Shown here in pieces: positions 54,802 through 63,409 of a DNA stretch of 64,000 bases. The DNA is taken from the NCBI RefSeq assembly GCF_000292915.1, contig NC_018513.1, positions 3,286,001 through 3,350,000 on the forward strand, in the 5' to 3' direction. A model generated the notes under the pieces. The model saw only the letters and a list, made by a program, of their open reading frames with translations, made no database searches and was not told the origin of the DNA. Numbering within the stretch: the stretch's first letter is position 1; the number at the start of each line of letters is the position of its first letter. The translations under genes were made by a program, and so were the position numbers. Source of the DNA: Burkholderia cepacia GG4. GTDB lineage: Bacteria > Pseudomonadota > Gammaproteobacteria > Burkholderiales > Burkholderiaceae.

Positions 54802-57042
54802 ATGACCGATACGTTCTACACCGCGAGCCTGAGCCGGACCCAGGGTCGGAGTACCTGGGCAATTATCTTCCGTCACCCGAAGCGTACGGACCTGACTACT
54901 GGCAGGACGGGACTCCGGGTGCGACAGAGTCTCAAGACCGACGACGAAAAAGAGGCAGCAAAGCTCCGGGACGATATGAACGTGCTGCTTTCCAGCCCGC
55001 ACCTGTGGGATATCGCCGCTCGCGACCAGGCTCTCGCCGCACTCGATCCCCGCGTCGTGGACATCTTTTACTACAAGCTCGAGGGCGGCGAAACCGACTT
55101 CCTCGGCCTGCGCGAGACGGCAATTGCGCTGCCCTCTGCACAGTCAAGCGAATACCGCCGGGCGCTCCTGCTCGGCACCACGGGGGCCGGAAAGACGACA
55201 CTGCTGCGTCAGATCATCGGCACCGATCCGACGCGCGAGCGCTTCCCCTCCACTTCCACGGCAAAGACGACAGTTCACGAGACGGAGATCGTGCCAAGTG
55301 AAGGCGCATTCCGGGCCGTGGTGACGTTCTTCCCAATGGAAGACGTGCGCGAACACCTGAAGGAGTGCGCATCGGCGGCGGTCCTTGCCGCGTACCGCGG
55401 CGAGCCTGACGGTGACCAGATGCGCCGTCTTCTGACGCACGTCAACCAGCGCTTTCGCTTTAGCTACGTGCTGGGCAACGGGCCGGTGAAGGAGGTCAGC
55501 GACTTCGACGACGAACCCGAGGCTGACGAAGCCTCAGACAGCAGCGACTTGCTCAAGCGCACGAACGAGGTTCTGGCACAGGCACTCGCCGCGCTCAAAG
55601 ACGTCGCGGTTCGGCATGGCGACGAATTGCGACAGGAACTGAATGCGACAGATGAAAAAGACCAGCGCGTCATCGACGAGCTGTTCGAGGATGAGTTGGA
55701 CAACCGAACCCGCGACGACGAGAGCTTTCAGCAGGTTGTGGACGCACTGATGGACGAGATAGAGGAGCGCTTCGCACTTCTCGCCGAAGGCAAGCTTCAA
55801 AAGACCAAGGTCGGCTGGCCATTGAGTTGGACGTGGGAGACGGAAGACCGGGACGCCTTCATGCAGACGCTGGCCCGCTTCTCCTCCAACTACGCGCCGC
55901 TCTTCGGGACGCTCCTTACACCGCTAGTCAACGGTGTTCGCGTAGCCGGGCCGTTCAAGCCTTCATGGAGTAACGAAGTTCCGAAACTCGCGCTACTCGA
56001 CGGTGAGGGCCTAGGCCACACGCCGCGATCGATGTCCACGATTTCGACCACGCTCGCGAAGCGTATCGAGATGGTGGACGCCGTGATTTTGGTCGACAAT
56101 GCGACGCAACCGATGTTGGCGGCGCCAGTGGCAGCAATGAAGGAGCTGGTGTCCTCAGGTAGTGCTTCCAAGCTGATTTTCGCGTTCACGCACTTCGACC
56201 GTGTAGAAGGCCCCAACCTGCCGACTCCCACTATGCGAGTCAATCATGTCCTTGAATCTGGCGAGAACGTGCTCGCATCCGTCGGCGAGGATCTCGGGCC
56301 GTTCGCCGAACGCGCACTGCGAACCCGACTGACGAGCGCGCGGGTGTTCCTTTCCGGCATCGACGCGAAACTCGACAGCGCTTCCGCCGACGGACGGCGG
56401 ACGATCACGCAGATCGACAAATTGCTGGGAATGGTAGACGGCATCGTAGCGCGGCCGACGCGTGCCGACTCGCGTCCGGCCTACGACCGCATGAATCTAG
56501 TCCTCGCAGTTGAGCGCGCTGCCGAGATTTTCCGAAACGCCTGGCGCCCTCGGCTCGGCCTCACCATCAAACAGGGGGTCGAGAAAGAACACTGGACGCG
56601 AGTGAAAGCGCTCAGCCGTCGCCTCGCGACCGGCATCGGCGACGAGTATGACAGTCTGAGGCCGGTGGCGGATTTGAAGCTACAACTCCAGCAGCGCCTC
56701 TATGTCCTCCTTCAAAACCCGATTTCGTGGTCTGGGCCTGAGCCGGATGACGACGACAAGCAGCGTCTTTACGATGACATCGCCGAGGAGCTAAGCCGCA
56801 AGCTCATCGAGCTTTCCTCTCGACGCATCCGCACCGATCGCCTGTCGGAGTGGCGCAGCGCGTTCGACGAATCGGGACCACGTTCGACCTTCCGGCGCGC
56901 CGAGTTAATCGCCGGACGAATCTATGACCGAGCCGCCCCAATTCCGGACGTAACGCCCTCGCCTGACCGAAACGCGTTCCTGCAGGAAGTCGCAGAAGCA
57001 ACGCGTGAGGCCGCCGAATCCATTGGCGCAAAGCTTTTTTGA
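54802..57042 (+). CDS. Large dynamin-like GTPase with inserted coiled region (unknown)
   Basis: This 746-residue protein shows GTPase motifs far apart: G1 GTTGAGKT at 125-132, a Thr-rich switch I region near 150-158, G3 DGEG at 400-403 within LALLDGEG, and a G4-like THFD at 463-466. The roughly 240 residues between switch I and G3 are acidic and helical (238-335), an insert not found in ordinary small GTPases. The C-terminal 280 residues are helical. Residues 15-110 resemble arm-type DNA-binding folds of integrases (FRHPKRTDLTTGRTGLRV), a weak likeness. It may act on membranes or nucleic acid. The ATG follows an AAGG site and a strong operator. Confidence 0.75.
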   Translation: MTDTFYTASLSRTQGRSTWAIIFRHPKRTDLTTGRTGLRVRQSLKTDDEKEAAKLRDDMNVLLSSPHLWDIAARDQALAALDPRVVDIFYYKLEGGETDFLGLRETAIALPSAQSSEYRRALLLGTTGAGKTTLLRQIIGTDPTRERFPSTSTAKTTVHETEIVPSEGAFRAVVTFFPMEDVREHLKECASAAVLAAYRGEPDGDQMRRLLTHVNQRFRFSYVLGNGPVKEVSDFDDEPEADEASDSSDLLKRTNEVLAQALAALKDVAVRHGDELRQELNATDEKDQRVIDELFEDELDNRTRDDESFQQVVDALMDEIEERFALLAEGKLQKTKVGWPLSWTWETEDRDAFMQTLARFSSNYAPLFGTLLTPLVNGVRVAGPFKPSWSNEVPKLALLDGEGLGHTPRSMSTISTTLAKRIEMVDAVILVDNATQPMLAAPVAAMKELVSSGSASKLIFAFTHFDRVEGPNLPTPTMRVNHVLESGENVLASVGEDLGPFAERALRTRLTSARVFLSGIDAKLDSASADGRRTITQIDKLLGMVDGIVARPTRADSRPAYDRMNLVLAVERAAEIFRNAWRPRLGLTIKQGVEKEHWTRVKALSRRLATGIGDEYDSLRPVADLKLQLQQRLYVLLQNPISWSGPEPDDDDKQRLYDDIAEELSRKLIELSSRRIRTDRLSEWRSAFDESGPRSTFRRAELIAGRIYDRAAPIPDVTPSPDRNAFLQEVAEATREAAESIGAKLF

Positions 57043-57070
57043 ACAAGAAGGGGGCGAGGAAGGCGGCTGA

Positions 57071-57102
57071 GCGACTATTCACGGAGTTCCGTAAGTAGTC
57101 GC
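57071..57102. terminator. Imperfect palindrome after the GTPase gene
   Basis: GCGACTATTCACGGA and TCCGTAAGTAGTCGC pair at 13 of 15 positions around a 2-base centre. TTTT follows 6 bases later. It may terminate the GTPase transcript or attenuate it before the DUF2971 gene. Confidence 0.5.
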
Positions 57103-57162
57103 CCCTGACCTTTTGAACCTCCCCAACAACTCATTGACGAACCGAGCGAAGAGACCTACCAA

Positions 57163-57984
57163 ATGCTGATTTATAAGTACGTCCCCGTGGCCAGATTTTT
57201 TTCGAACTTCAAATTCCGCTTTACTCCGGCAGAAGACTTGAACGATCCGATGGAACTGGTACCCGACATTCGATTGCGTGATCCAGCTGCATATGCACGT
57301 GACATTACCAGCCGCAACATTGAGTCCGCCTACTTCCGCCTTCTATTGTCGAATCCCGATCTATCGCCTGAGGAGGCGTGGGCACGTATCGCTGCGGCTG
57401 CCGAGCAGCTCGAACGACAGTTCGATCCAATTGCGACGGTGAAGAAAATCTACGAAACATTCATGCGAACCACCAACAAGAACGTTGGCGTTCTGTCTCT
57501 GTCTGAAGATCCTTGTAGTGCGCCGATGTGGGCGCACTATGCCGATGAATATAAAGGCCTAGCCATCGGGCTGGACACAAGTAGCGAATTCTTTCAACCA
57601 AAACCCGAGGAACCAAGGGTCTGCGGGCAACTGATGAACGTTGTCTACACTGATACTTCTCCGGTTGTTTATGTCGAGCCAGGAAAACTCGATATTCCAA
57701 AGGAAGTGTTTTTCACAAAGGCACGAAGTTGGGAATACGAGAAGGAATGGCGAATCATTAAATATTTGCCACAAGCTTCTGAAATCGTTGACGGCCCCGA
57801 AGGCAAGAAAATTTGCCTGTTCGACGTACCACCCGCGGCCGTCAAGGAAGTGATATTTGGCTCGAAGATTAGTGCCGATGTGCTGGAGCAAGTCGAGCAG
57901 GCACTACAGGCGCGCGCACCGCACGTTTTGAGAAAACGGATCACGCCCGTACCTGGCGACGGCCTGCGGGTTGTGGATTGCTAA
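57163..57984 (+). CDS. DUF2971-family protein
   Basis: This 273-residue protein begins LIYKYVPVARFFSNFKFRFT and has the DUF2971 landmarks: FTPAEDLNDPMEL, VGVLSLSEDPCSAPMWAHYAD, KGLAIGLD and SWEYEKEWRI. Conserved Tyr, His, Asp and Glu residues suggest an enzyme, but the activity is not known. GC content is well below the chromosome, so it was acquired. It follows the GTPase gene by 120 bases on the same strand and may form a two-gene unit with it. DUF2971 proteins are often found in variable islands. Confidence 0.85.
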   Translation: MLIYKYVPVARFFSNFKFRFTPAEDLNDPMELVPDIRLRDPAAYARDITSRNIESAYFRLLLSNPDLSPEEAWARIAAAAEQLERQFDPIATVKKIYETFMRTTNKNVGVLSLSEDPCSAPMWAHYADEYKGLAIGLDTSSEFFQPKPEEPRVCGQLMNVVYTDTSPVVYVEPGKLDIPKEVFFTKARSWEYEKEWRIIKYLPQASEIVDGPEGKKICLFDVPPAAVKEVIFGSKISADVLEQVEQALQARAPHVLRKRITPVPGDGLRVVDC

Positions 57985-58037
57985 GGAGGTCGCCCATAAA
58001 GTTTGCCGGAGTGCCCAACGCGGCGTGCTGGCGGCAC

Positions 58038-58072
58038 AAAAAGAATAGGGCCGCCCCACAGAAGGCGGCCCT
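58038..58072 (-). terminator. Terminator of the minus-strand pair
   Basis: AGGGCCGCC (58047-58055) pairs with GGCGGCCCT (58064-58072). On the minus strand the stem is followed by ATTCTTTTTGTG. It ends the zinc-ribbon/helical-repeat gene pair. Confidence 0.8.
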
Positions 58073-58076
58073 GCTG

Positions 58077-58352
58077 CTAGTCGCGGCCTATGAAGCCATC
58101 GACGTACTGCGAGTGATGTTCGTCGCACAGAGGCCCTGCGTCTGTCTCGTACTCAGCGGGCTCGTCGCAAAACTCGCACGTCTGGCTGCGCAAACGCGCC
58201 TCAGCCTGACAGTCCGGACACATCGGGTTACGCGGGTTGAACTCGTCGTCGATGCGTTCGAAATCCGCCTCGCCCGTTTCGCACCCGCATACGCGACACA
58301 GCACTTCCTCGGCTTCGTCCGGCTCGACTTGGTGGTCTAGGTGATCACACAT
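58077..58352 (-). CDS. Small Cys-rich zinc-ribbon-like protein
   Basis: This 91-residue acidic protein begins MCDHLDHQVEPDEAEE. It has three CxxC pairs (CRVC, CPDC, CEFC) plus a later CDEHH, enough to bind two zinc ions. The middle has EFNPRNPMCPDCQAEARLR. No named family is recognised. Its ATG 58352 overlaps the last codons of the upstream 335-residue gene, with GGGTGA in that gene's end as ribosome site, so the two are translationally coupled. Possibly a nucleic-acid- or protein-binding partner. Confidence 0.7.
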   Translation of the reverse strand: MCDHLDHQVEPDEAEEVLCRVCGCETGEADFERIDDEFNPRNPMCPDCQAEARLRSQTCEFCDEPAEYETDAGPLCDEHHSQYVDGFIGRD

Positions 58353-59352
58353 GGCTGTCACCCTTCGTGAAGCGACTGAAGAACGCAGCAGCGCGATCCG
58401 CTTCGCTCGGGAACCAATCGGGGAAGTACGTGCGCGCGAGAGCCTGATACTTGTCGTCGAGGCCGTGCAGCACCACCATGAAGGCTGGCACGGGGCCGCC
58501 TTGCGTCATCACCACCGTCATGGTCATCGAACGCTGCACCTCGTCAATGGTGTGCTTTGCGTCCGGGTAGCCGCCTTGCATCGCAAGTAGCGCGGCCTGC
58601 ATGGCGCCGACGTGTTCACCCTGGGCGAGCAGGAGGCGGCCCAACGCTTCGAGTGCCTGCGGATGCGCATTCTCGTGCGCCCGGAGCAGCAGTTCTACGC
58701 TGCGCTTGGTCAAGCCTCGCTGCGTGAAGCACAACAACAGGGCTGCGAGGTATTGCGAGTGAACGTGGCCGCTACCCGCCAGTTGGAGCATCTCGTTGAT
58801 CACCTGCCGGCTGGCCGCGATCTCGTACCCGCGCACGACTTCACGCGCGCCGGATTGCCGCCAGCTCTCCATCGGCATCACATAGAGGATGCCGTCAAAA
58901 GCCACCTTGAAGCGCTCGACAACCGCCTCGCGCAACTCAGCCACGAGGTCATTGTGGCTCTTGCCGAAGCGCTTGCGCGTGTGATGATCGTACTTCTGCT
59001 GTTTCGACAGCTCGCTGCCTTCGAATTCGGCGAGCGCCTTCGCACGCAGGTCCTTCAACGTCTCCGCGCGGGACACGGGCAGATCGTCGACAGTGAGCAA
59101 GAGTGTATCCGTTACCCAACTGGCTTTCTCAAGCACGCCTTCTCGATCCATCTTTTCGACTTCGAAGGGCGACGTGGGCAGCAGCAGCGGACGGCGGTAT
59201 GTGGGGCGCGATTTGGCAGAATCTGAAGATGCGTCACCGCCCGAGGGACGCGAGACGTCCTCGGTAAAGTCAGGCTTCTTGTTCAGGAACACGCGGCGCA
59301 CATCGTACGTGCGGCCAAGCGCGGTAAGACGATATGAGTTTCGTTCAGACAT
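58345..59352 (-). CDS. Helical-repeat protein of unknown function
   Basis: This 335-residue protein starts at ATG 59352 (MSERNSYRLTALGRTYDV) with GAGGA eight bases upstream. It has a charged N-terminus and a middle region with RKRFGKSHNDLVAELREAVVERF. A stretch of Sel1/TPR-like helices lies at about 190-275 (LAALLLCFTQRGLTKRSVELLL, EALGRLLLAQGEHVGAMQAA). No catalytic motif or family is recognised. It overlaps the Cys-rich gene by 8 bases and is divergent from the resolvase. It may be a scaffold. Confidence 0.7.
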   Translation of the reverse strand: MSERNSYRLTALGRTYDVRRVFLNKKPDFTEDVSRPSGGDASSDSAKSRPTYRRPLLLPTSPFEVEKMDREGVLEKASWVTDTLLLTVDDLPVSRAETLKDLRAKALAEFEGSELSKQQKYDHHTRKRFGKSHNDLVAELREAVVERFKVAFDGILYVMPMESWRQSGAREVVRGYEIAASRQVINEMLQLAGSGHVHSQYLAALLLCFTQRGLTKRSVELLLRAHENAHPQALEALGRLLLAQGEHVGAMQAALLAMQGGYPDAKHTIDEVQRSMTMTVVMTQGGPVPAFMVVLHGLDDKYQALARTYFPDWFPSEADRAAAFFSRFTKGDSHV

Positions 59353-59417
59353 TTGCACAGTCCTCGTTCTGGTTCAGGACATGCCGGCCACCCCACACCC
59401 TTTCCCGTGACTAGGAA

Positions 59418-59588
59418 ATGAGCAAAAAACCCATCATCTTGATCGGCAAGAGCCGATTTACCGCAGCCAATGTGACGCTCGATGAAATAACGTGGCCGGA
59501 ATTTATCGAGCGAACCGGAGGTCGAACCGGGGTAGAAAATGTAACGAATTTCGGCGGTGAGGTCAACGGACTGAGTGATGCGGGCTGA
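59418..59588 (+). CDS. Possible 56-residue small protein
   Basis: A short frame from ATG 59418 to TGA 59586-59588 encodes MSKKPIILIGKSRFTAANVT and continues with ITWPEFIERTGGRTG and FGGEVNGLSDAG. The composition is more protein-like than the alternatives in this gap, and AGGA lies just upstream, but the spacing is too short for a good ribosome site. No family is recognised. It may be chance. Confidence 0.3.
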   Translation: MSKKPIILIGKSRFTAANVTLDEITWPEFIERTGGRTGVENVTNFGGEVNGLSDAG

Positions 59589-59810
59589 GTGCGCTTCGCG
59601 CAATACCGCTGGCGAAAACCGCAGAGCAGCAGCGCGAGCGCCGCGCACAAAAAAGCGCCATAACCCTCCACCCGGCCACGTACGAAGGTCGCCGGTGCCC
59701 CGAACAAAAGAGAAGGCCCAGGCCATTGCGGCTGGCGCGTCAAAGCACGCGGAGGACTGCTGTTGCATTTGGCTAAACGCCAGCGCAACAGCCTGAACCA
59801 AAGTTAGCAG

Positions 59811-59876
59811 TGTTGCGCAAACTGTTGCAAATATATTGGGGCCATAACAAAATGATGCACATACGCTATTGCAACA
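59811..59876. repeat. TTGCAA/TTGCGCAA repeats upstream of resolvase (possible res site)
   Basis: TGTTGCGCAA (59811-59820), TGTTGCAA (59823-59830) and the inverted TTGCAACA (59869-59876) cluster in the 80 bases before the resolvase start. A further TGTTGCAT is at 59761 and GCGCAACA at 59783. Serine resolvases bind such inverted subsites beside their own gene, both as recombination site and operator. Confidence 0.5.
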
Positions 59877-60334
59877 ACCGCGAACATTGCCATGAGCATC
59901 ATTTCGTATTTGCGCGTCTCGACCGCCGAGCAAACGGTCGAAAACCAGCGGCGAGCCATCACCATCGCTGGCTGGAAAGTCGAAAGGGAGTTTGCCGATG
60001 AGGCGACGAGCGGCACCACGGCCGCCGACAGTCGCGACGGCTGGGCCGAGTGCTCAAAGTATCTGCGCGAGGGAGATACGCTAGTCGTCTATGCGCTCGA
60101 CCGGCTTGGCCGCAGCACGATTGACGTGTTGACTCAAATCAACACGCTGAGTGCGCGAGGCGTACGCCTAGTAATAATCGCCCACGGATTCGATACCGCG
60201 ACGCCTGCCGGCAAGTTGGCGCTGACCATGTTCGCCGCTTTTGCAGAATTCGAACACGGTATCAGGAAGGAGCGGCAGCGCGAAGGCATCGCGCGTGCAC
60301 GTCTGGAGAGTGGAAAATATCTAGGCCGGAAGCC

Positions 60335-60342
60335 TAAGCTCA
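60335..60342. repeat. Left target-site duplication (8 bp)
   Basis: TAAGCTCA directly precedes the IS66 left end and is repeated at 63438-63445 after the right end. Eight bases is the standard IS66-family duplication. Confidence 0.95.
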
Positions 60343-60370
60343 GTAAGCGAGTCCTGAGCACCGTCTCGAC
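60343..60370 (+). repeat. IS66 left terminal inverted repeat
   Basis: It begins GTAAGCGAGTCCTGAGCACC. The 28-base repeat differs from the right end at three positions. Confidence 0.95.
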
Positions 60371-60426
60371 GGCCTAACGATAAATTGCCAGAGTAGTGCC
60401 CACCACTTCGAGTAGCGGGGACTACT

Positions 60427-60813
60427 TTGACCACAGAGGCACCGAAGAGAATCGGCCGCAAAGGCGTACCGAATCATCCTATCGAATTCCGTCGGCAACT
60501 GGCGACACTCGCCTGTGAGCCCGGCGTGTCGGTCGCGCGCTTGGCGATGGAACACGGCCTGAACGCGAACTTGGTATTCAAATGGCGCCGTTCGTTGCGC
60601 GCTGGCGAATATGATCCGGTGGGCTTGCTGCCGGTGAAGGTAGAAATACCGGCTACCGAGATCGTACCGACGCCGCCGGTGCCTACGCCGAAAACCGTGC
60701 AGACCGGTACCATCGAAATCAGTGTCGGCAATGCCCGCGTACGCATTGACGGCACGCCCGACGAAAGCACCTTGACGCTGGTGCTTCGCATGTTGCGTGG
60801 CGGGTCGGCATGA
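60427..60813 (+). CDS. tnpA: IS66 accessory protein TnpA
   Basis: This 128-residue IS66 Orf1 protein has a helix-turn-helix of the transposase-8 type ([20 protein letters not shown], then [16 protein letters not shown]). It is required with TnpB for transposition in IS66-type elements, probably through DNA binding. The start is TTG 60427 behind AGCGGGGA. Its stop overlaps the tnpB start (ATGA). Confidence 0.9.
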   Translation: MTTEAPKRIGRKGVPNHPIEFRRQLATLACEPGVSVARLAMEHGLNANLVFKWRRSLRAGEYDPVGLLPVKVEIPATEIVPTPPVPTPKTVQTGTIEISVGNARVRIDGTPDESTLTLVLRMLRGGSA

Positions 60814-61157
60814 TCGGCCTGCCCAGCCACACACGCGTCTGGCTGGCCGCTGGTGTGACCGACATGCGCTCGGGCTTCAACAGCTTAGCCGCAAAGGTTC
60901 AGACCGTGCTGGAGCGGGACCCGTTCAGCGGCCACGTATTCGTGTTCCGGGGCCGGCGTGGCGACCTGGTCAAGGTGCTGTGGTGGAGCGGCGACGGCAT
61001 GTGCCTGCTGATGAAACGCCTGGAACGAGGCCGCTTCGTCTGGCCGCGGGCCGATGGTGGCGTGATCTATCTGAGCCAGGCCCAGCTGTCGATGCTGCTC
61101 GAAGGCATCGACTGGCGGCAGCCGGTCCGCACGACCGAACCGAGTTCGGCGTTGTAA
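60810..61157 (+). CDS. tnpB: IS66 accessory protein TnpB
   Basis: This 115-residue protein starts [20 protein letters not shown] and contains [40 protein letters not shown] and the [11 protein letters not shown] end, all hallmarks of IS66 Orf2. It is needed for transposition but its exact role is unsettled. It overlaps tnpA by four bases. Confidence 0.95.
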   Translation: MIGLPSHTRVWLAAGVTDMRSGFNSLAAKVQTVLERDPFSGHVFVFRGRRGDLVKVLWWSGDGMCLLMKRLERGRFVWPRADGGVIYLSQAQLSMLLEGIDWRQPVRTTEPSSAL

Positions 61158-61186
61158 ACCACCCGGCGCCCGCGTAAACTGCGGAC

Positions 61187-62770
61187 ATGACCACGGCCAA
61201 CGCCTATCCAGACGACATCGAAGCGCTCAAGGCCTTGCTGCTCGAGCGTGATGCCCAGGTCCGCGAACGCGACGCACGCATTGACCATCTGGAAGACCTG
61301 GTCGAATCGCACGAGGCCGTGGTGGCTACGGGCAAGGCCGAGATCGAGCATCTGAAGCTGCTGATCGCGAAGCTCCGTCGCATGGCGTTCGGGCGCAGCT
61401 CGGAGAAACTGGATCGCCAGATTGAGCAGCTCGAACTGAAGCTGGAAGATCTCGAAGCCGACGAAGGCGCCACGCCGATCGAACTCCCGAAGACGCCGCG
61501 TACAGCCGCGGAGCAGATACAACGCAAGCCATTGCCGGAACATCTGCCGCGCGAGGTGCTGACGTACCTGCCCGAATCAGGCGAGATCTGCACGGCATGC
61601 GGTGCCGCGATAAAGCTGCTCGGCGAGGACGTGTCCGAACAACTCGAATACGTACCTGCCAGCTTCCGTGTGATCCGTCATGTGCGGCCGAAGCTGGCTT
61701 GCACGTGTTGCGATCACATCGCCCAGGCGCCGGCGCCCAGCCGTCCAATTGAACGTGGCCTGGCCGGCCCCGGCCTGCTGGCGCATGTGCTGGTGGCGAA
61801 GTTCGCGGACCATCTGCCGCTGTATCGTCAGTCGGTGATCTATGCGCGCGAAGGCGTGGAACTCGATCGCTCGCTCTTGGCGAAATGGGTGGGCCACGGC
61901 GCGAATCTGTTGCAACCTCTGGTCGATGCGCTGCGTCGGCACGTAATGGCGGCTACGAAGTTGCATGCCGACGATACTCCCGTGCCGGTGCTCGCGCCAG
62001 GCAACGGCAAGACCAAGACCGGACGGTTGTGGGTGTATGTGCGCGATGATCGGAACTCGGGCGACACCACGGCGCCGGCGGTTTGGTTCACCTACACCCC
62101 GGACCGCAAAGGCGAGCATCCGCAACAGCATCTTGCCAGGTTCAAAGGCACGCTGCAGGCCGATGCCTATGGCGGTTACCAGAAGATCTACGAGCGTGGG
62201 GATGTCGTCGAGGCCGCGTGCTGGGCGCATGCGCGGCGCAAGTTCTACGATATTCATGCTGTACGGCCGAATGCGCTGAACACCAAGGCACTGGAGCGCA
62301 TCGGTGCGCTTTACCGCATTGAAGACGAAATCCGGGGCGAACCACCCGATGCTCGGCAGGCCCACCGGCAAACGCATGCCAAACCCCTGCTCGACGAACT
62401 CCACACATGGCTGACCGCCATGCTGGGAACACTCTCGCGCAAATCCGACACGAGTCAGGCGATCCTGTATGCCTTGAATCGGTGGGCGGCATTGACGCGC
62501 TATTGCGATGACGGGCACCTAGAGATCGACAATCTACCCGCCGAGCGGGCATTACGTAGTGTAGCCGTCGGCCGTCGCAACTACCTGTTCGCCGGCGCGG
62601 ACTCTGGCGGCGAACGGGCGGCGGCAATCTACAGCCTGATTGGCTCGGCCAAACTCAACGGCATCGACCCCGAGGCGTATCTGCGTCATGTGCTCGGGCG
62701 CATCGCGGATCACCCGATCAACCGGAGCGATGAACTGTTGCCCTGGCGTGTGACCGTCCTAGCCTCGTGA
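61187..62770 (+). CDS. tnpC: IS66 DDE transposase TnpC
   Basis: This 527-residue transposase has an N-terminal coiled coil, a zinc-binding segment with C135 and C138 in CTAC and the CTCC cluster near 172-175, then the DDE core: Asp in HADDTPVPV (262/263), D326 in LQADAYGGY and E453 in LPAERALR. It is full length and starts at ATG 61187, 29 bases after tnpB. It performs strand cleavage and transfer of the element ends. Confidence 0.97.
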   Translation: MTTANAYPDDIEALKALLLERDAQVRERDARIDHLEDLVESHEAVVATGKAEIEHLKLLIAKLRRMAFGRSSEKLDRQIEQLELKLEDLEADEGATPIELPKTPRTAAEQIQRKPLPEHLPREVLTYLPESGEICTACGAAIKLLGEDVSEQLEYVPASFRVIRHVRPKLACTCCDHIAQAPAPSRPIERGLAGPGLLAHVLVAKFADHLPLYRQSVIYAREGVELDRSLLAKWVGHGANLLQPLVDALRRHVMAATKLHADDTPVPVLAPGNGKTKTGRLWVYVRDDRNSGDTTAPAVWFTYTPDRKGEHPQQHLARFKGTLQADAYGGYQKIYERGDVVEAACWAHARRKFYDIHAVRPNALNTKALERIGALYRIEDEIRGEPPDARQAHRQTHAKPLLDELHTWLTAMLGTLSRKSDTSQAILYALNRWAALTRYCDDGHLEIDNLPAERALRSVAVGRRNYLFAGADSGGERAAAIYSLIGSAKLNGIDPEAYLRHVLGRIADHPINRSDELLPWRVTVLAS

Positions 62771-62808
62771 AGGGATAATGCCACTGACACCCTCACCCCG
62801 GAGCTCAG

Positions 62809-63405
62809 ATGGCCAAGTCGTTCCAGCGCTACACCTTGCACGTGCAATTGCTGTATATCGAGCCGCACATCTGGCGCCGGATCGTCGTCGAAGGGCCTGA
62901 CTCGCTGCGCAAGCTGCATCACATCCTGCAGGCCGCCTTCGGGTGGGAGGACACCCATCTCCACGACTTCCTGATCGACGGCAAGACATATGCCCAGTTC
63001 GATATAGAGGCCGGATTGGAATTCATGGACCTGACCAAAACGTTCGACGACCGGAAAGCAAAGCTGGGCAAAGTCCTGCGACCCGACTCGCGCATCATCT
63101 ACCGATATGACTTCGGTGATGGCTGGGATCACCAGATCGTGATCGAGAACATTGAAACGATTGAAGATGAATCATGGGGCGAGTCCCGGATCATCGATGG
63201 CGCTCGCGCGTGTCCGCCGGAAGATGTCGGTGGTGCGCCCGGATATGAGATGTTCCTGACCACCTTGCGCGACAGCCCCGACAGCGAGGAAGCCGATCAC
63301 TATCGGCAATGGATCGGTCCAGGGTTTGATCCGGAGCTATTCGACATACGTGCCGCCAACGCCGCATTGATGCGACTGGCTACCAATCGATGGGGCAATC
63401 GATAA
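62809..63405 (+). CDS. PRiA4 ORF-3-like passenger protein inside IS66
   Basis: This 198-residue protein matches the plasmid pRiA4b ORF-3 family (Pfam PRiA4_ORF3): LYIEPHIWRRIVV, LRKLHHILQAAFGWEDTHLHDF, YRYDFGDGWDHQIV and a C-terminal PPEDVGGAPGYEMF. The family is widespread on plasmids and IS elements, with no proven function. It starts 38 bases after the tnpC stop and ends 4 bases before the right terminal repeat begins, so it moves with the element. Confidence 0.9.
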   Translation: MAKSFQRYTLHVQLLYIEPHIWRRIVVEGPDSLRKLHHILQAAFGWEDTHLHDFLIDGKTYAQFDIEAGLEFMDLTKTFDDRKAKLGKVLRPDSRIIYRYDFGDGWDHQIVIENIETIEDESWGESRIIDGARACPPEDVGGAPGYEMFLTTLRDSPDSEEADHYRQWIGPGFDPELFDIRAANAALMRLATNRWGNR

Positions 63406-63409
63406 CGAT

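Larger units (their letters stand above)
59892..60377 (+). pseudogene. Serine resolvase, 5' part (split by IS66)
   Basis: Residues 1-150 form the catalytic domain of a small serine recombinase: SYLRVSTAEQ with catalytic Ser10, YALDRLGRSTIDVL and FAAFAEFEHGIRKERQREGI, then the long E-helix. At residue 151 the frame enters the IS66 end, adds 11 foreign residues and stops at 60375. The missing helix-turn-helix is found intact at 63445-63567. Joined at the insertion point, they give a 190-residue protein, the normal size. The truncated product should lack sequence-specific DNA binding. Confidence 0.9.

Noticed and set aside
59411..59788. 125-codon minus-strand frame in the gap before the resolvase
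   Set aside because: Composition is not protein-like, no good ribosome site, and no family resemblance.
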